A DNA stretch of 64,000 nt from Sialis fuliginosa. Lineage: Eukaryota; Arthropoda; Insecta; Megaloptera; Sialidae. Under the pieces are notes generated by a model. The model was not told where the DNA came from. It made no database searches and worked only from the letters and a program-made list of their open reading frames with translations. A program made the translations under genes and the position numbers. Below, piece by piece: positions 13,526-27,093 of the stretch. Positions within the stretch are counted from its first letter, which is position 1. Each line of letters opens with the position of its first letter. Where the stretch lies: the NCBI GenBank assembly GCA_961205875.1, contig OY540813.1:17021001-17085000 (forward strand), written 5' to 3'.

Positions 13526-13999
13526 GGGATGTTCTGTGTACAGCGGATCAGAGTCAGGGAAAAAATACGTGGATAATCATTTATTAGGCGCAGAGCTTTT
13601 AAATGCTGAGCGGCGTTTTCATTGTTTGGGAACCAAAATTTAGACTGAAATTAAATTTTTTAATAACTCATTTTAAAATAATAAAAAACGTACAAACGAT
13701 TCAAATTTTTGTTCTTTGCATACATTTCTAAACCCTTTATCAAATATTATCATTTTAGAAATGTTTCTAACCAACCAAAAATAAATATGATACTAAAAAA
13801 ATAATTGTTTTTCATCATTTCGTATTACTGGAAAATCAACTGTGGATTATATACAAAATTTAAACCATTCCAGCCCAAATTTTGGCTTTATAAGTCTACT
13901 TGGCATTCGAAGCTATAATTTAAAAATTTAAACCAAACAATTATTTTTATTCACACAATTTTCGGCCCTGACTCTAATCTGCTTCACGCCGAACATCCC
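13526..13999. mobile_element. 474-bp MITE, GGGATGTTC ends with TA flank
   Basis: Inverted ends GGGATGTTCTGTGTACAGCG and GGGATGTTCGGCGTGAAGCA; AGAGTCAGGG follows in both. TAT/ATA on either side would fit a TA target site, as in Tc1/mariner-type elements, though AT-rich flanks make that weak. Confidence 0.7.
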
Positions 14000-14644
14000 A
14001 TATATACATATAATTGGATTTACAACTGTATACTTTTACATGACAGCAATAATAATAATGCAGGTACATGCAGCAAGAAATCAGATTAGTGTAGAGTAGT
14101 TACACGGCCAACAGATGGAGCCACGTGATCCAAGGAACACCTGACCGAAGTGTTTTCAGCGGAAAATTAGATTTCTTAAATCCAATATCACGTGCGGTCT
14201 GCAGAATCGTTTTATTTTATTATTTTATATATTCAAAGTAAATAAGCGACGAAATGGCCTTCATTTTTATTTTTCTGTATAGAAATCAGTAAAACACGGA
14301 ACACTTATTAAACACGGTGTCTATATGTCTGTCATACGAACTTTATTTTTATTAGTTTATAGGTATAGTCCAGGCAACGTAGAATTTTTTACTGGTGTAA
14401 AATTTGGAAAAATGTATGAGGTGCCAAATTTAAACAGTAATTAGAACATATCCAGATATATATTTCCTGAAAACTCCCTAGCAAAATTTGCTCCGGAACA
14501 CCCTCAACCAAAGGCCCAAAATTTTGTTTTACAAGGATTTTGTAACCACTCTGTATACTGTAGTACTTTTACTCAATAATTACATAAATGGTTAGGTTAG
14601 GAAAATAATAATAATTATTATTTAAATCTTAAATTACTTCAATA

Positions 14645-14883
14645 ACACAGCTACACAAAAAAAAGTGCGGAGCCAAAAAGGCGACCTATATAGTATTGTA
14701 GTATTGGTTTTTAGAATTTTCTGCTTACCAATTTTTTTTTAATTTGAGCATGAATTTTGGATTTAGGTTGAATTTTTTCCAAGCAGAAATTCCAAAAATT
14801 TAGATTTCGACTATGCTCGACTAATACTACAATGCTAATATAGGTAGCTTTTTTGGCTGCGCACTTTTTTTGTATAGCTGTTT
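14645..14883. mobile_element. 239-bp MITE (ACACAGCTACACAAAA ends)
   Basis: ACACAGCTACACAAAAAAAA and, from the right, AAACAGCTATACAAAAAAAG, both followed by GTGCG(G/C)AGCCAAAAA. Complete relative of the half copy at 45242-45362. Confidence 0.75.
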
Positions 14884-15449
14884 AATCAAAGATGTGGAAA
14901 CAACTATTTTTCAAGTAGAAAATTTACATACACCGTAGAACCTCGTTGTAACAAATTAATTTAGACGATAAAGTCGAATGTACAATGAGAAATTCGTTAC
15001 ATCGGGCACATTATATCAAGTTTATCCTAATGATTGCAATCCCTAATTTAATCGTACTTCATAGAAGTATTTTTTGTAGTTACGTTTAACAATAATTTAA
15101 ATTAGAATAATAGAATGTACGAATTTTGTTTTCGATAAAATGTCTTTTACATTTGATAATAATAATAAAATCAACTATACCTAGTCAAGTAGAAAAATGT
15201 TTTACGAAAAGAAAATCAATATTGACTGTTTTGAATGTAAACATAGAAATTTAATATTTTTATTCGCTTCTAAAACACTTCCTTCAACCGCATTTACTTT
15301 ATAAAAATAGATTTTTGACCCCTCCTTCGCCTTAATATTAAATTAGCATTTATGTTTTTATAACAGTATGTAAAGTAGGAAAATTTTAAAAGTTTATTGT
15401 ATTCTTTTGCAATTATAGCGATGGTGGAAAACTGATTATACATTATAAG

Positions 15450-16007
15450 AAGAGATTTGAACCGGAATTTATTTATGGTTCGGGTTTAAATATAAATTTC
15501 GGTTCGGGTTCACGTTTGAGTTCAACATGTTGCAAACCGTTATTTTTTAGGGTTCAGGTTCGGGTTCGAGTTCAAGTTTGTAATTGAAATAAAATTATTT
15601 TGTTCGGAAAAAAAATTATAATTAACAAATAAAACAAAAATAGTAAAACATTAATAGCCAATATAAATATTGCTAGAAAAAGAGGACAAACAATAAAATT
15701 TCATTTTAAAGATTGAAATCTCTATTTTTCAGATTTTTTTTGCAAATTGAAATGTAATTAAAAAAGAAAGTAAAAATATGTAAATTTTAGTATTGACTTG
15801 ATAAGTTACACCATAAATTATTGGAGAAAAATATTAAAATAATTTAATGAACTTTTAAAAATAAATGGTTATCAGTTAACCATGAAAAAGTTTGGATTCA
15901 GGTTCGTTGACTTTAAAATATAGCGGTTCGGTTCGGGTTCAGGTTAATGAAAAATACGGGATTTTTCAGTTTTATGGTTCGGATTCGGGTTCAGGTTCAA
16001 GTCCCTG
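15450..16007. mobile_element. 558-bp hAT-like element with GGTTCGGGTTC subterminal arrays
   Basis: Perfect duplication ATTATAAG at 15442-15449 and 16008-16015. The right end read outward is CAGGGACTTGAACC; the left end is a degraded version. Both subterminal zones are packed with degenerate GGTTCGGGTT repeats (about 15476-15575 and 15898-16000), a layout suggesting transposase-binding repeats. Interior is AT-rich and non-coding. Confidence 0.8.
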
Positions 16008-17295
16008 ATTATAAGTACATATTATAGCGAAATTTAGCCAATATTGAGATGTATATAGCTCTATGACAAAAAAATACACCAATTATATTATAGTAAAACG
16101 ACTGTCATTTTGACTAATTCAAAGAAATTTTTTACAGTAAGCGACATTGCATATCACAATGGGAATTATTTAATTAAATAAAGCTAAAAAATATCAAGCG
16201 TGACTAATTTTAGTAGATATATGTATAAGAAAAATTAAAAAAATGACCTTATATCTGATTTGGTTTTAGCTTTCCACTACATATTATCAAAAATAATGAG
16301 TAAAATGAATAAATAAATAATAGACTACATAAGAATACCAATTAGTAAATTGAGCTATATACGTCTATGAATACGATTGATTAAGAAATATCTGACTTAA
16401 TTTTTGAAATTAGTGGACTCACTGTAATCAATTCGCTAGCCAATTTTGTCGCGAGAAGATTAACTACAAAATTTAGGAGACTAGACTGACTTATTATTAT
16501 TTATTTCTTACAAAAGAACCACTAATCTTGTTTGAATAGTTATGTACATATAATATAATAATAACTAAAAGTTCTGGCATGATTTTGGCCGTTTATCTTG
16601 ATAAAAATATATATGTTAATACAAATAATAATCTAATACGGCGCCAATGACTTTATATGGCATACGTTGTTAGTAATATCATCATATGATATGTGACGTT
16701 ATTTTCAGCAAGGCTAAAACGTGTACAATAGCAGAGAATTATTAGAAAACATGTTTCCGAAAAAAATCTTTTTAGAAATGTATTCTAAAAATAAGTATGA
16801 TACATATAAAAAAAGATTTGAAGATACATTTTGTGTAACTTTATAGGTCGTACAGGTTCATAAATAATAATATTTTGGACAGTGAAATTATACATATAAA
16901 ATTCCCTCCAGATCAAACGATCTAGGGGAGGAGGCTTCGAAGGGGCTTCTAGAGTAATCAGAAACTCATATATTTAAGATTTATATAAAAATAATAAAAA
17001 CCAAACGATTCCATGTAGATCTATGTATGACAAAAAAATATATTACGCATTTCATAAAAAAGCTTTCAGATTTCATTTGTAAAATATTATTAATTTGCTA
17101 TTTAATTATAAAATATAATTACATAACAAAAATAAAAATAATGATTATTAGAGGTGTAATTTAATGTTTGCCTATTTTAATTCTTCATCAGAGAGAATTA
17201 ATAAAACAAAATAATTTTATCATATTAAAAACAAAAATGGTAGAAGATATCGATTCAAGAACGAACGTATTTTAAATAAAATTTATATTAACAAC

Positions 17296-17560
17296 TAGCT
17301 TTTAACTATGACTTTGTCCGCATATATTTAGATGCAATGAACACCGCGCGACTGGCTACTCTGAACAGTTAATTGCTGCAATTGTTTTCTTACTAATTTG
17401 ACACCGTGTAACTAACTCTCTCTTCGCTCAGATGCTACTGCTCAGCTAATTGACGAAAAAGTGACAAGATCTAGCTTAATCAAATTCTAATGTTTTAAGC
17501 TTTATAGTTTTGGAGTTTACGGATAACAAACAGACAGACAGACAACTATTCTAAAAATGA
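17296..17560 (+). mobile_element. Degraded relative of the 46396 repeat
   Basis: Starts CTAGCTTTTAACTATGACTT and ends with AACAAACAGACAGACAGACA, the same head and tail order as the copy at 46396, but with a diverged middle. Confidence 0.45.
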
Positions 17561-19852
17561 TGCAAAAGTCTTGTTGATAAATCAAGGGACAAATTAAACG
17601 CGCACTATTTTAAATAAAATGAGAAATTGAAATAGCGAAGAGCAATAAACTATTCTAACATTTAATAAACTATTATAGCATTTGTAAACAATACTGAACA
17701 GTATTTATTGTGTTTTAGCAACAGTTAATATAAACTAGCGTTAAGAAAATACATTTTGTTCATTAAAAAAATAAAATAACACATAGAAAAAAATAATTGC
17801 TCCCTAAAATGACTAAATGAGTATTGGATTGGTGAGATTTGTACTAAATAAGCAACATCATGTATTTATATAATATTTTATAAATCGAAAAAAGTTGATA
17901 TTCTAATAAAATACAAGTTAATTGTATTGGGGCGAAATCGAGTTGATTAGTTTTGGGTTGGTTAGTTTTCATTAGGTTAGGAAGAATATAACATTTACAG
18001 GTTACGAAGAATGGAACATCCCCCTACAAAAATTATATTAATAATTATAAATTAAATTATTGATATTTTCATATAAAAATTTCACATAATACCGATTTGT
18101 CAATTCCTAAATAACAAAGTAATTTTTATAATACATTTTTTTCTGTATACATATTCTTATATACCTATATATAGGGATTACATAATTCTAAAAATAAATA
18201 GCGCCCGAATTTCCACACAATAATAAAAACGTGTTTCAACTTCAATAGACATGGATTACGTGTTTATTTCGTTATAATGTAAATCACAATTGATTATTTT
18301 GTGTAAAAAATTTGGTAAAAGGACATTTTATTTGGCAGATGCGATTAACTGTTTGAGTCTTCGCCAATTCGGTTTGGCTTCTGCAACTATGCCAAGTCGT
18401 CTGTCGATAAAATGAAAAAACAAGAAGACCGGTCGTGTTTAAAATAGTTATCCTATAACTGTAAGTTCAGTGTAAAGGATTGGGAGCGGAAACTTTTACC
18501 ACAAATTTATTTATGTCATATTTGACAAGGTAAATGTACTTAAGAGCGTTGCCCTAAATTACATTTCTTAATTAGATTGACGACGTTTTAATGGTGGTGC
18601 TTTAAAATTAAGCTTTAACTTCACTTAAGTACTTTCCGCATGAGACTCAATTTAAACTTTCTTTCATATAGCTGTGAAGAATGTTCAATAATAATACTTA
18701 ATATTAATAATTAAATTCAAATTATAAAAATATATAGATTTTTCAAAACTTTTATACTGTCAAAATTTATACTAATGTAGATAGACTGATTTAAATTTGT
18801 TAATATAGTGAGGGAAGGGAACCCTTATATAATCCACTATTAGCCCTATTCTTTTCCCTCTATTTTAATCCGACACTGAACCGGTCATTTTGGCACACTT
18901 ATATGCACATAAAATTTAAATTTATTAAAATAAATGTAAACAAGTGATGGCAAATTGACAACATTGATCAAATCAATAAAATCGTTGTATTCATAATTTC
19001 CTTAATTGATTCAACATCCAGTTTCATTCATTCGATTATTTTACTTTATATAAAGAGAATGACGCTTATCGAGGACATTCAAGTATGTAAATACACTATT
19101 ATTGACTTGTGGGTGTCTGAATGTTTACACACAAACTGACAAAAAATAGTGCCTATACAAAATACCGGTTCTTCTTGTAACAAGCAGGTCAATAACTTAT
19201 TTCTGCCTGAAATAACATTTGTTATATTAACATTAATTTTAATTTTAAAGCTAATTCGTTATCAATTTTAGTGGCTAAGTTCAAATAAGGTACTGGCACC
19301 AGTTATAGCCGCTATAAGAGCAAAATTTACTGTTTTTGTGATTAACGGGCTTCTTTTTTGTAATTATCATGACCTCATGTTACTAATAAAAAAAGTCACT
19401 CTTTATTTAATCAATTTAGTTACTAAAGTCCGCAAATATAGTTTGTTTTTTAAATTATAGCGTTTTATTTTGTTTATGTTTTTTCTCCAGTAATTTGTTT
19501 AAATGTCCACCATTTTGACACCTATTGGCCGATTGTCATCAAATCACGCTGTAAGACAGTTAAATGTATGTATATTAATATTAAAAAATGGTAGTAATTA
19601 AATATCAACAAATATTTCTAATTATAGCCATTACTGAGGTCATATCCAAGACGTGCCAGTACCTTAATATATGTACAGTGTACACTACATTGTATATATG
19701 TTTCACATACTGGAAAACGGAGAAACTGTAGTTTCTAAGCCACTTAAACCAAATAAATACACTTTACCCACAATAAAACAATGTCACTTGACACGTGTTT
19801 TTATTTCAAAAGAAGTCCTCATCAGGAGTCAAATGGTTCCAGACTGTATATA

Positions 19853-20602
19853 TATATAGAGATACGCAATGAAACGGACAATGTTTGTTCCATCGAAACG
19901 AATGAATTCAAATTTTGTTGTTAGTATCACCTCCATAGACCATCCATCACACTACGGATCTTATTTTGCAATAATTATAATTAAATAAACAATTAGATTT
20001 GATGAAATAAAATTTTAGAATTAATACAAACACTAGATTTAAAATAATTGTAGGTCTCAAAATATATCTAATTAAAATTTTGTTTGATTTGAATTAAATT
20101 ATATTTGATAGTTACCATTTACGTACTCCAATCCGTTTTATCACGACAACTATCCTTTTCAATGCGAATGGTGTCATGAAACGGACAAAAATAACTATTT
20201 AAAACATGTTATTTAACTATTTTCTTATATTATTATTGTAAAAACATATTCAGTTTAAGAAACTCAATTAATTAGAGATATGTATAACGTAGTTGATTTT
20301 TTTATGTTTGTAGTTTTAACAAAAAATTGCGTCAATCTCAGATGTTCGTTTCATAGTGTATCTCCTGTATATTCCCATTTGTTCAGATTTTTCCTATTAT
20401 TACTTTGTGAGATAATATTTATCGACTTTTTTTGAAAACTTGCTCAACGAAAATTCTAATAATAACAAAATGATTAAATATTTAGATTCCTTAAATTAAT
20501 TAGAGATATGTAAAACGTTGTTTATTCTTTTATGTTTGTAGTTTTAATAAAAAAAATGCGTCAATCTCAAATGTCCGTTTTATTGCATATCTCCCCTATA
20601 TG
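19853..20602. mobile_element. 750-bp TIR element with a duplicated right end
   Basis: Left end ATAGAGATACGCAATGAAAC and right end (other strand) ATAGGGGAGATATGCAATAA. The right ~125 bp (AATTAGAGATATGTA through ATGTTCGTTTC) occurs twice in direct order, 20242-20366 and 20470-20594. Another GAAACGGACA core lies at 20178. Confidence 0.65.
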
Positions 20603-21082
20603 TTCTAAAGCCTGTTCGTCAAAATACCTGTGTATGAAAAACTTTTCAAAAAACAAAAAAATAGTTATTTTTTTAATAAAATTTTGTTCTTATACCTTTC
20701 TGTAAGTAAGTTTGTTAAAAACTAATAATGAAATAATATTGTTAACTTTTAACTAATTCGATTATTTTACCATGTGTCTTTTTGTTTCAAACAGAAATGA
20801 AAATCAAGCAAATACAATATAACAAATACATAAAATTTTCTTTGTACATAAATATTGCGCTAGAATTGTAATTAAGCTCAGATTTTAGTATTCATTAATA
20901 ATTCTATTTGATAGGAAGTTATCTACCATGCATATATTATACTTTAGATATCATAGAGATGTTTATATTTTATTTTTAGTTCATTATATACATTGCAACT
21001 TTGAAAATTTATCAAGAAACTGTGTAAGTAAATCTAAGGTCACGGCCAAGGATGTAGCCTTGCTCAACTGAAACATTTACGA

Positions 21083-21274
21083 TCATTTAATTTTCAGTCG
21101 ATTTCTGTATGATACTTTAACGATAACATATTCAGTCCCAAGGAGTAATTTTCTAATGGTCCGATCATAGCAGGATATAACAAACAAGGTAGCCATAATC
21201 AAAAAAGTTAAGGTTGGAATTGATAGGGTAGCTGCTACATATATTTGGGTTATTTCTTTATTATTTTTCCCCAT
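21083..21274 (-). other. Open frame containing copy A of the duplicated sequence
   Basis: Minus-strand open frame of 63 codons with a hydrophobic stretch (PTLTFLIMATLFVISCYDR) that would span a membrane. The ATLFV and CYDR parts correspond to the copy at 390-470. No start context, splice context or family supports a gene firmly. Confidence 0.25.
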
Positions 21275-21921
21275 TTTATTAAAATGTGAAACGGGATACC
21301 CCTTTGCGGCACTTCTTAAAATTAAACTACAGGATAATCGTTACGTAACGAAAGCGAATGTTAATTTTTTTGACACACTCTAATGTACATATCAGAAATA
21401 ACTAAGAGTTGTCGGTCAATAAGTTATAAATAAAACATGCATATAATTAAGATTACACTTTGCCAAGTTGAAATAAAATATTTTATTAAATATAATTTCA
21501 GCAATGTATAATATTAATAATAAGAATATAAATTAAGCTATTTCCTACAAATAAATGTGTTGTGTGACAAATGAACTGTCTTCATATCGATTAGCAGTCA
21601 CTTAATTCATTTTTTTACTTATGAATTGTCTGATTATTTCGCTCCGGTCTTCTCAATAAATGTAATGAGCAGAAATAATCAACTGTAAACTGAATTATAT
21701 ATTCTTACTGGTACACAAGGATAATACTCATTAGTAAAGTACTTTGGATTGATATTTTATCATAAATGTATCAATAAGTCTAAGATGATTATCTAAATAA
21801 CGGATTAATGCAGCTTTGAAATGTCATGATTCTAGTTACATATTTTAAATTACAGGTAATAAACTTTGTTTATAAATATAACTACCGTAATTAATTTCAT
21901 TGTTAAATCAATATTTATAGG

Positions 21922-22444
21922 CAGTACCGGCTTTAGGAAGGGGCGAACCAGGGCGACCGCCCGGGACGCCAGGCCAGGTGGGGCGGCGCACAATGGAACA
22001 TAAGTCACTTTTTTGGTTCAAATCAGTGTACACGTAGGTACAGGTTGTAATTTTTCAGCAAACTTTTTTTTATCTTTAAATTTTTTGTCGATCAGTTAAA
22101 CCCGATTAAGCAAAAAATATAGCTAAATATAAACAATGTTAATTTGTAAAAAAAATCGATTATTTGATAGCTGCTAACTAACAAATATTTATTCAGAAAC
22201 CCAGAAAAACTTTAATAAGGTATTAGCTGAGATACTAACTAATCAACTTATTTGTTGATTTATTAATTTTAATTTGTTCATAATAGGGGAAGGAGGTCTC
22301 GACGGTCTTAGGGTATTTGATAGTCTTAAAGTTAATGATGTATGCTATATTTAAAAAAAAGTTTGAGTCTGTAGGATCGCGCCAAGCTGAGATATGAATT
22401 ATTCAACTTATTTGTTAATTTATCAATTGCTAAGGCCGGCACTG
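21922..22444. mobile_element. hAT MITE, CAGTACCGGCTTTAG family, copy 2
   Basis: Perfect 8-bp duplication TTTATAGG at 21914-21921 and 22445-22452. Ends CAGTACCGGCTTTAGG and CAGTGCCGGCCTTAGC. Most of its length matches 10877-11468. Shorter at its right side because that copy carries extra sequence. Confidence 0.88.
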
Positions 22445-24627
22445 TTTATAGGACATAAGATAAATTACAGAAATTCATTGTTTTGAATTTATTTAGTTTA
22501 TACATATATGCATATTCATGAAAAATAATACACAAAGTCATTATGCAAGTAAACATAATCATATAGTAGTTTTCTTATAATACAATAAATACCTATCATA
22601 TAAATTTTAAACGATTATATACACAGTAGTTCATGTATGTAGGCATATTTCTATTATTAAATTTATTAAAATAAATCTATTGATTTCAATACACTTTTTG
22701 CACGACATTGAATCATAAAAAAGTACATATGTATATATTTCAGGAGTATAGATAATTCATAAACATAGCATTTGTGATAAATAAGCTCTATTGTTAGAAA
22801 ACGTTCGTTTAACACGAAAGTTAAACTTTAAAATCATACTATACAAGAAATTAGCATAATTACATAAACTTTGCTTTGAAAAGATACCCCCTGTTGTTTG
22901 TACATGCAATATCAACTTTTCCAATTTAATTTAATTAATTCATTATTTAATAATTCATTTCTTTAGAAAATTGACAATAAAACCAATTTTATTATAATAA
23001 ACAGGTATAAGGTATTAATTAGTTTTTATATTTAATTATAATTAATTAAAAGAATAGAAAAAATACAACGTAATATATTATGTATACATTACACATTATT
23101 TAGAATCAATAAAACAGTGGTCTTCAACCTTTCGCGGCCTTTGGAATCGTTCACTGAAAAAACTGAATTGTAGTTGTTACTGAAAAAAATTGTAATCAAC
23201 TCATAATAGCTGGTCTTACAACTTTTTCTAATTACTGGTAGGAATCCACTAAGGAGAAAGTCACTTGGACGAATAGAAATTAGTTGTGATAACTAAATAT
23301 AAAAAGCTAATATAAATGTTTTAGTATAGACACTATTATTATATTTATGGATAATATATTGATATTTACTTTAACTAGTACATAATGTATAGTTTTCTTT
23401 TTTTTCTAACTCAAAAATGGTACCTGTGGGGAGCTAAAAGCAGTATTTTAATTTGTAACCCAAATTCATGAAAATAGAACGAAAACTCATATATATACAC
23501 ATATTTAACATTATATGACATTCACGTCAGTCAACAAGTTAAATAAACGCCTTTATATTAATATTTGATAATCTATTACTTTATGATAATTCTGTACAAA
23601 CCGAATATAAAAAATAATGAAATAATAAAAATAAATCCCACAAGTTGATGTATAGTTTATTCAAATTACAAATGAATGGAGATAAAATTTATTAAATTCA
23701 TAAAAACTTTCATCAAATAAATTTATTCAAATCCTTTTCACGCGTTCATAAAAAATATGGTATGTTTTTTGCTATTATTAAAACTTAAAGGGTCAGACAG
23801 AATGACCAACAATTATATTTATTTTCTAAATGTTTAAGAAATAAATCAATCAGTAGGTATAAAGAAAGAAAATATAAACCATATTTAAAAGCAAATGAGT
23901 GCCTATTAAAAAGTGTTTAGTTTCAAATTTTACTTCAATTATGAATATTGTATACACATACTTGAGATAAAAATTTTATCTTAAAATATATTTAAATTCT
24001 TGTGGCGGTAAAGTTTTTACTAACTATGTATTTAGAGTAAAGTAACAGTATTTGTAATCTTATTTCATTTTATAATATATTATACGTAGTAGAAAAAAGT
24101 AAACGTTTTAAAGTAATCAGAAAGACATTTAATTTAAATGAGAAATTTAAATATAGAATTTTTAATATCAATTTTTGTCAATGAAAACAAAAATTAGATA
24201 CACAAATTAGGAGATCTTTATATAGCACATGTTATTAAAAAATAAACAATTTTTTCTATTATTTATTTGACCTTACATCGTATAACATGTGGTCATTAAC
24301 ACTTAAATGTATATAATTATTCAGACGTTTATACGCCATGTCAATTACAACTTTCATTAGGAGCTCAAATAAAATTATCCGTTATAATTTAAACGGTAAA
24401 TAAGAACATTAACGCAACGAATTTTTTTCAAGGACTAAATAAATAAAATACATTGTATTTTTTAAATTACTGCAATGCTTGAATGGATAAAAGTATTTTA
24501 ATTTTTTTTTATACCTTCATGTTTAATTATGCTTGACATGAGATTGAATCAGACTCATGGAAAACACCAATGAGTAACACTATTACATATTACATATTGA
24601 AAATAAATATTATAACGGTATCTGTAA

Positions 24628-24720
24628 AGTCTCTCACAGACCGGAGCGAATCATTCGTAGCGGTTGCGTTTATTCGCAGCCGCAAAAATGAAGTACATTG
24701 CGGCTTATGTATAATACGTG
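24628..24720. mobile_element. Fragment of the 44942 MITE family
   Basis: TAAAGTCTCTCACAGACCGG to GCGGCTTATGTA, about 90 bp in common with 44942-45030. It abuts the 24735 element. Confidence 0.55.
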
Positions 24721-24734
24721 TATTACACCGGCGC

Positions 24735-25375
24735 GGGCGCATAGTGGGTTTAAATGACAAAATTTTGCGCGAAATTTCGCTTCAAGCCAATTTTCAACTA
24801 ATGTGAATGTAGTCGATTTCATTTGAGAGCTAAATAGTTGTAGTTTATGAAAATTACCCCAAGAATAGTATTTTTACCCACTTAATTACTCATTCATTCC
24901 CTTAAATCTGGTTAAACGATAAATTCGTTTATTAATAAATCGAATAATAAAAAACTGCAAAAAAATAAATTTTTAATTATGTATGTGTAAATCTATTTAA
25001 ACATTTCTACAGAATCAGTCGATAGTGTGTATTTCTTTGATATCTTCTCTCTTTTAAGAGATAGTAAAAAAATTCAAATTTTATATAATACTCTAATTAT
25101 AAATGCAGATAGTAAAATTTTACTACCTTTTTTTAATTTAATTTAGTGCGTAATTCATGAGATAAAAAATGTATTTATTAATGATATTAAATAAAGAACA
25201 TACATATTATGCAAAAATGTATCATTTAAACGTTAAATCAGATTTAAAGGGGTGAAACGATAATTAGGAGGGTAAAGATACCATTCTTGGGGTAATTTTC
25301 ATAAACTACAACTACTTAGCTCTCAAATGAGATCGACTGCATTCAAATTGGTTGAAAATTGGCTTGAAGCGAATA
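24735..25375. mobile_element. Second copy of the 41510-42168 element, right tip lost
   Basis: Starts ATAGTGGGTTTAAATGACAA and follows the other copy through GCGCGAAATTTCGCTTCAAG. It ends at GGCTTGAAGCGAA, without the right terminal TTTAAACCCA. Confidence 0.7.
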
Positions 25376-25750
25376 TTTTCTTTAATAGTTAGAGCCTTTA
25401 TGTTACATGATACGAACAACTTTGTAGTATGATTAAACAAGAACCTGTATATGATTAACAATAAAGTGCAGAAAGTATAATTGGCTTGATCACATTATGC
25501 TTAAATAACCAGATGATTTAACAAGACCTGTACAATATAAAGGGAACCAGAAAGAGGACAACCAGCTGACGATACGTAATAAAAATACGATAGTAAGTAA
25601 ATTAATTTGTAACATTTGGTCTATGCACCCCAAAGAACTGACCTAATGATTTACTTTAAAGGAAAATTGGTTTAAACAAAGTGTATTCATTACATTTAAT
25701 CCATTATTCCGCTCTATGAAAACAAATCGATAATATTCATATACCTCAAG

Positions 25751-25894
25751 CAGGGCCGCATTAAGGTACCCAAAGGCCACCAGGCAAAACTAAAAAAAAA
25801 ATATATTTTTTTATCAACTAAGATTTGGTGGAGGTCTCTTACGGTGGGGCCCCTAAGAGGCACCTAGTCTACCTACATGGTTAATGCAGCGCTG
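25751..25894. mobile_element. 144-bp hAT-like MITE
   Basis: Flanks ACCTCAAG and ATCTCAAG (7 of 8 identical) mark a hAT-type duplication. Ends CAGGGCCGCATTAAGG and, complementary strand, CAGCGCTGCATTAACC. Confidence 0.75.
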
Positions 25895-27093
25895 ATCTCA
25901 AGTAGAGCGTCACATTAAAAAAAATCATAGGTTGTGGCAAGAACAATTTTATAAAAAAAAAACATTTTTTAATATTTCAGGATGAGAATGTTTCTTTTTA
26001 TCCACCTGTATAACAATATAATACATGTAGGTATGTACAAACATATCGTGCACATGAAAACAAACCAATTATCAATATATCATATTATATACCTACAATT
26101 TATGTATGTCATTGGAATTATTATTTACGTGCAGCAATTATTGGAAAAAATAATCCATACTGTATATAACATACTTCCGTCTTTGTAACTTTTAAATATC
26201 ATTATCATTAATAGGGCATATCTATTATCTGAAATAAATAAAACTATACATAACTTTATTTAAAAATTATATGAAGGAATTTCATTAAGCAATGCATGCA
26301 ATAATATCTACTTTAACAGAAGTCCTAAATAATCTCTTGACTTCATTATTATATATATGTATATGTGCATTATCATATTACTACAAGTATTATCACATAT
26401 ACGAGTATACCTCATGTTTCAAAATATTTTGTTCGATATCACTGACATATTATATTAATATATTATAGATAGTGTTTCACACGAGCCATAATCGTAATAC
26501 TCAATATAATTGGATGACATGGAAAATATTGTTAATCAGTGGGGCAGATTTTGTACTTAAAATTTACCGCTCGCGCTGTTGTTATTGAAATAAAAAACTA
26601 TTTTCATTTCTTCGTATTAAAAGGCATTAAATAACATTTTATTTTATTGAACGAAAAATACTGAGCGTGATTTTAATAATGGTGAAGATAAAGTGTCAAA
26701 CTATGCAAAAATTGTTGCAATTTGACTAGGGTGACTTACCCCTTAGATTATTATTTATGTCGTTCCTAAAAGAATAATCTTAAAAGCAAGAATATTCTTT
26801 GGACAAATCCAAAAATTACATAAACGAAAAAAAAACTATTGGGGGGATGTTACCTAAAAGGTGGCAGAAGACTTTTGAATAATGGAAGATAAGCATTTTT
26901 TTAATTCACCTCCAAAATCTTTACGAACTTTCGGAACAACCCAATAGTAAGAAGTTTATTTTCTAGGATTTTATTAATCAGACAAATCATGAACTAATAT
27001 CAAAGTAAAACAAAATCAAGAAGGCAAAAGTTGTAAACAGATCGATAAAACGTTTGAAGGTAAGGTAAAATTTAAATCAGTACATCATCCATA

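Larger units (their letters stand above)
14001..19852. other. AT-rich tract
   Basis: Contains the 14645, 15450 and 17296 elements. A GC-richer patch at 14102-14160 reads partly open on both strands without a recognisable product. Nothing else supported. Confidence 0.5.

Noticed and set aside
15476-16000. GGTTCGGGTT repeats considered as a telomere-like or satellite array
   Set aside because: Units are degenerate and confined to two subterminal zones bounded by an 8-bp duplication, so a transposon explains them better.
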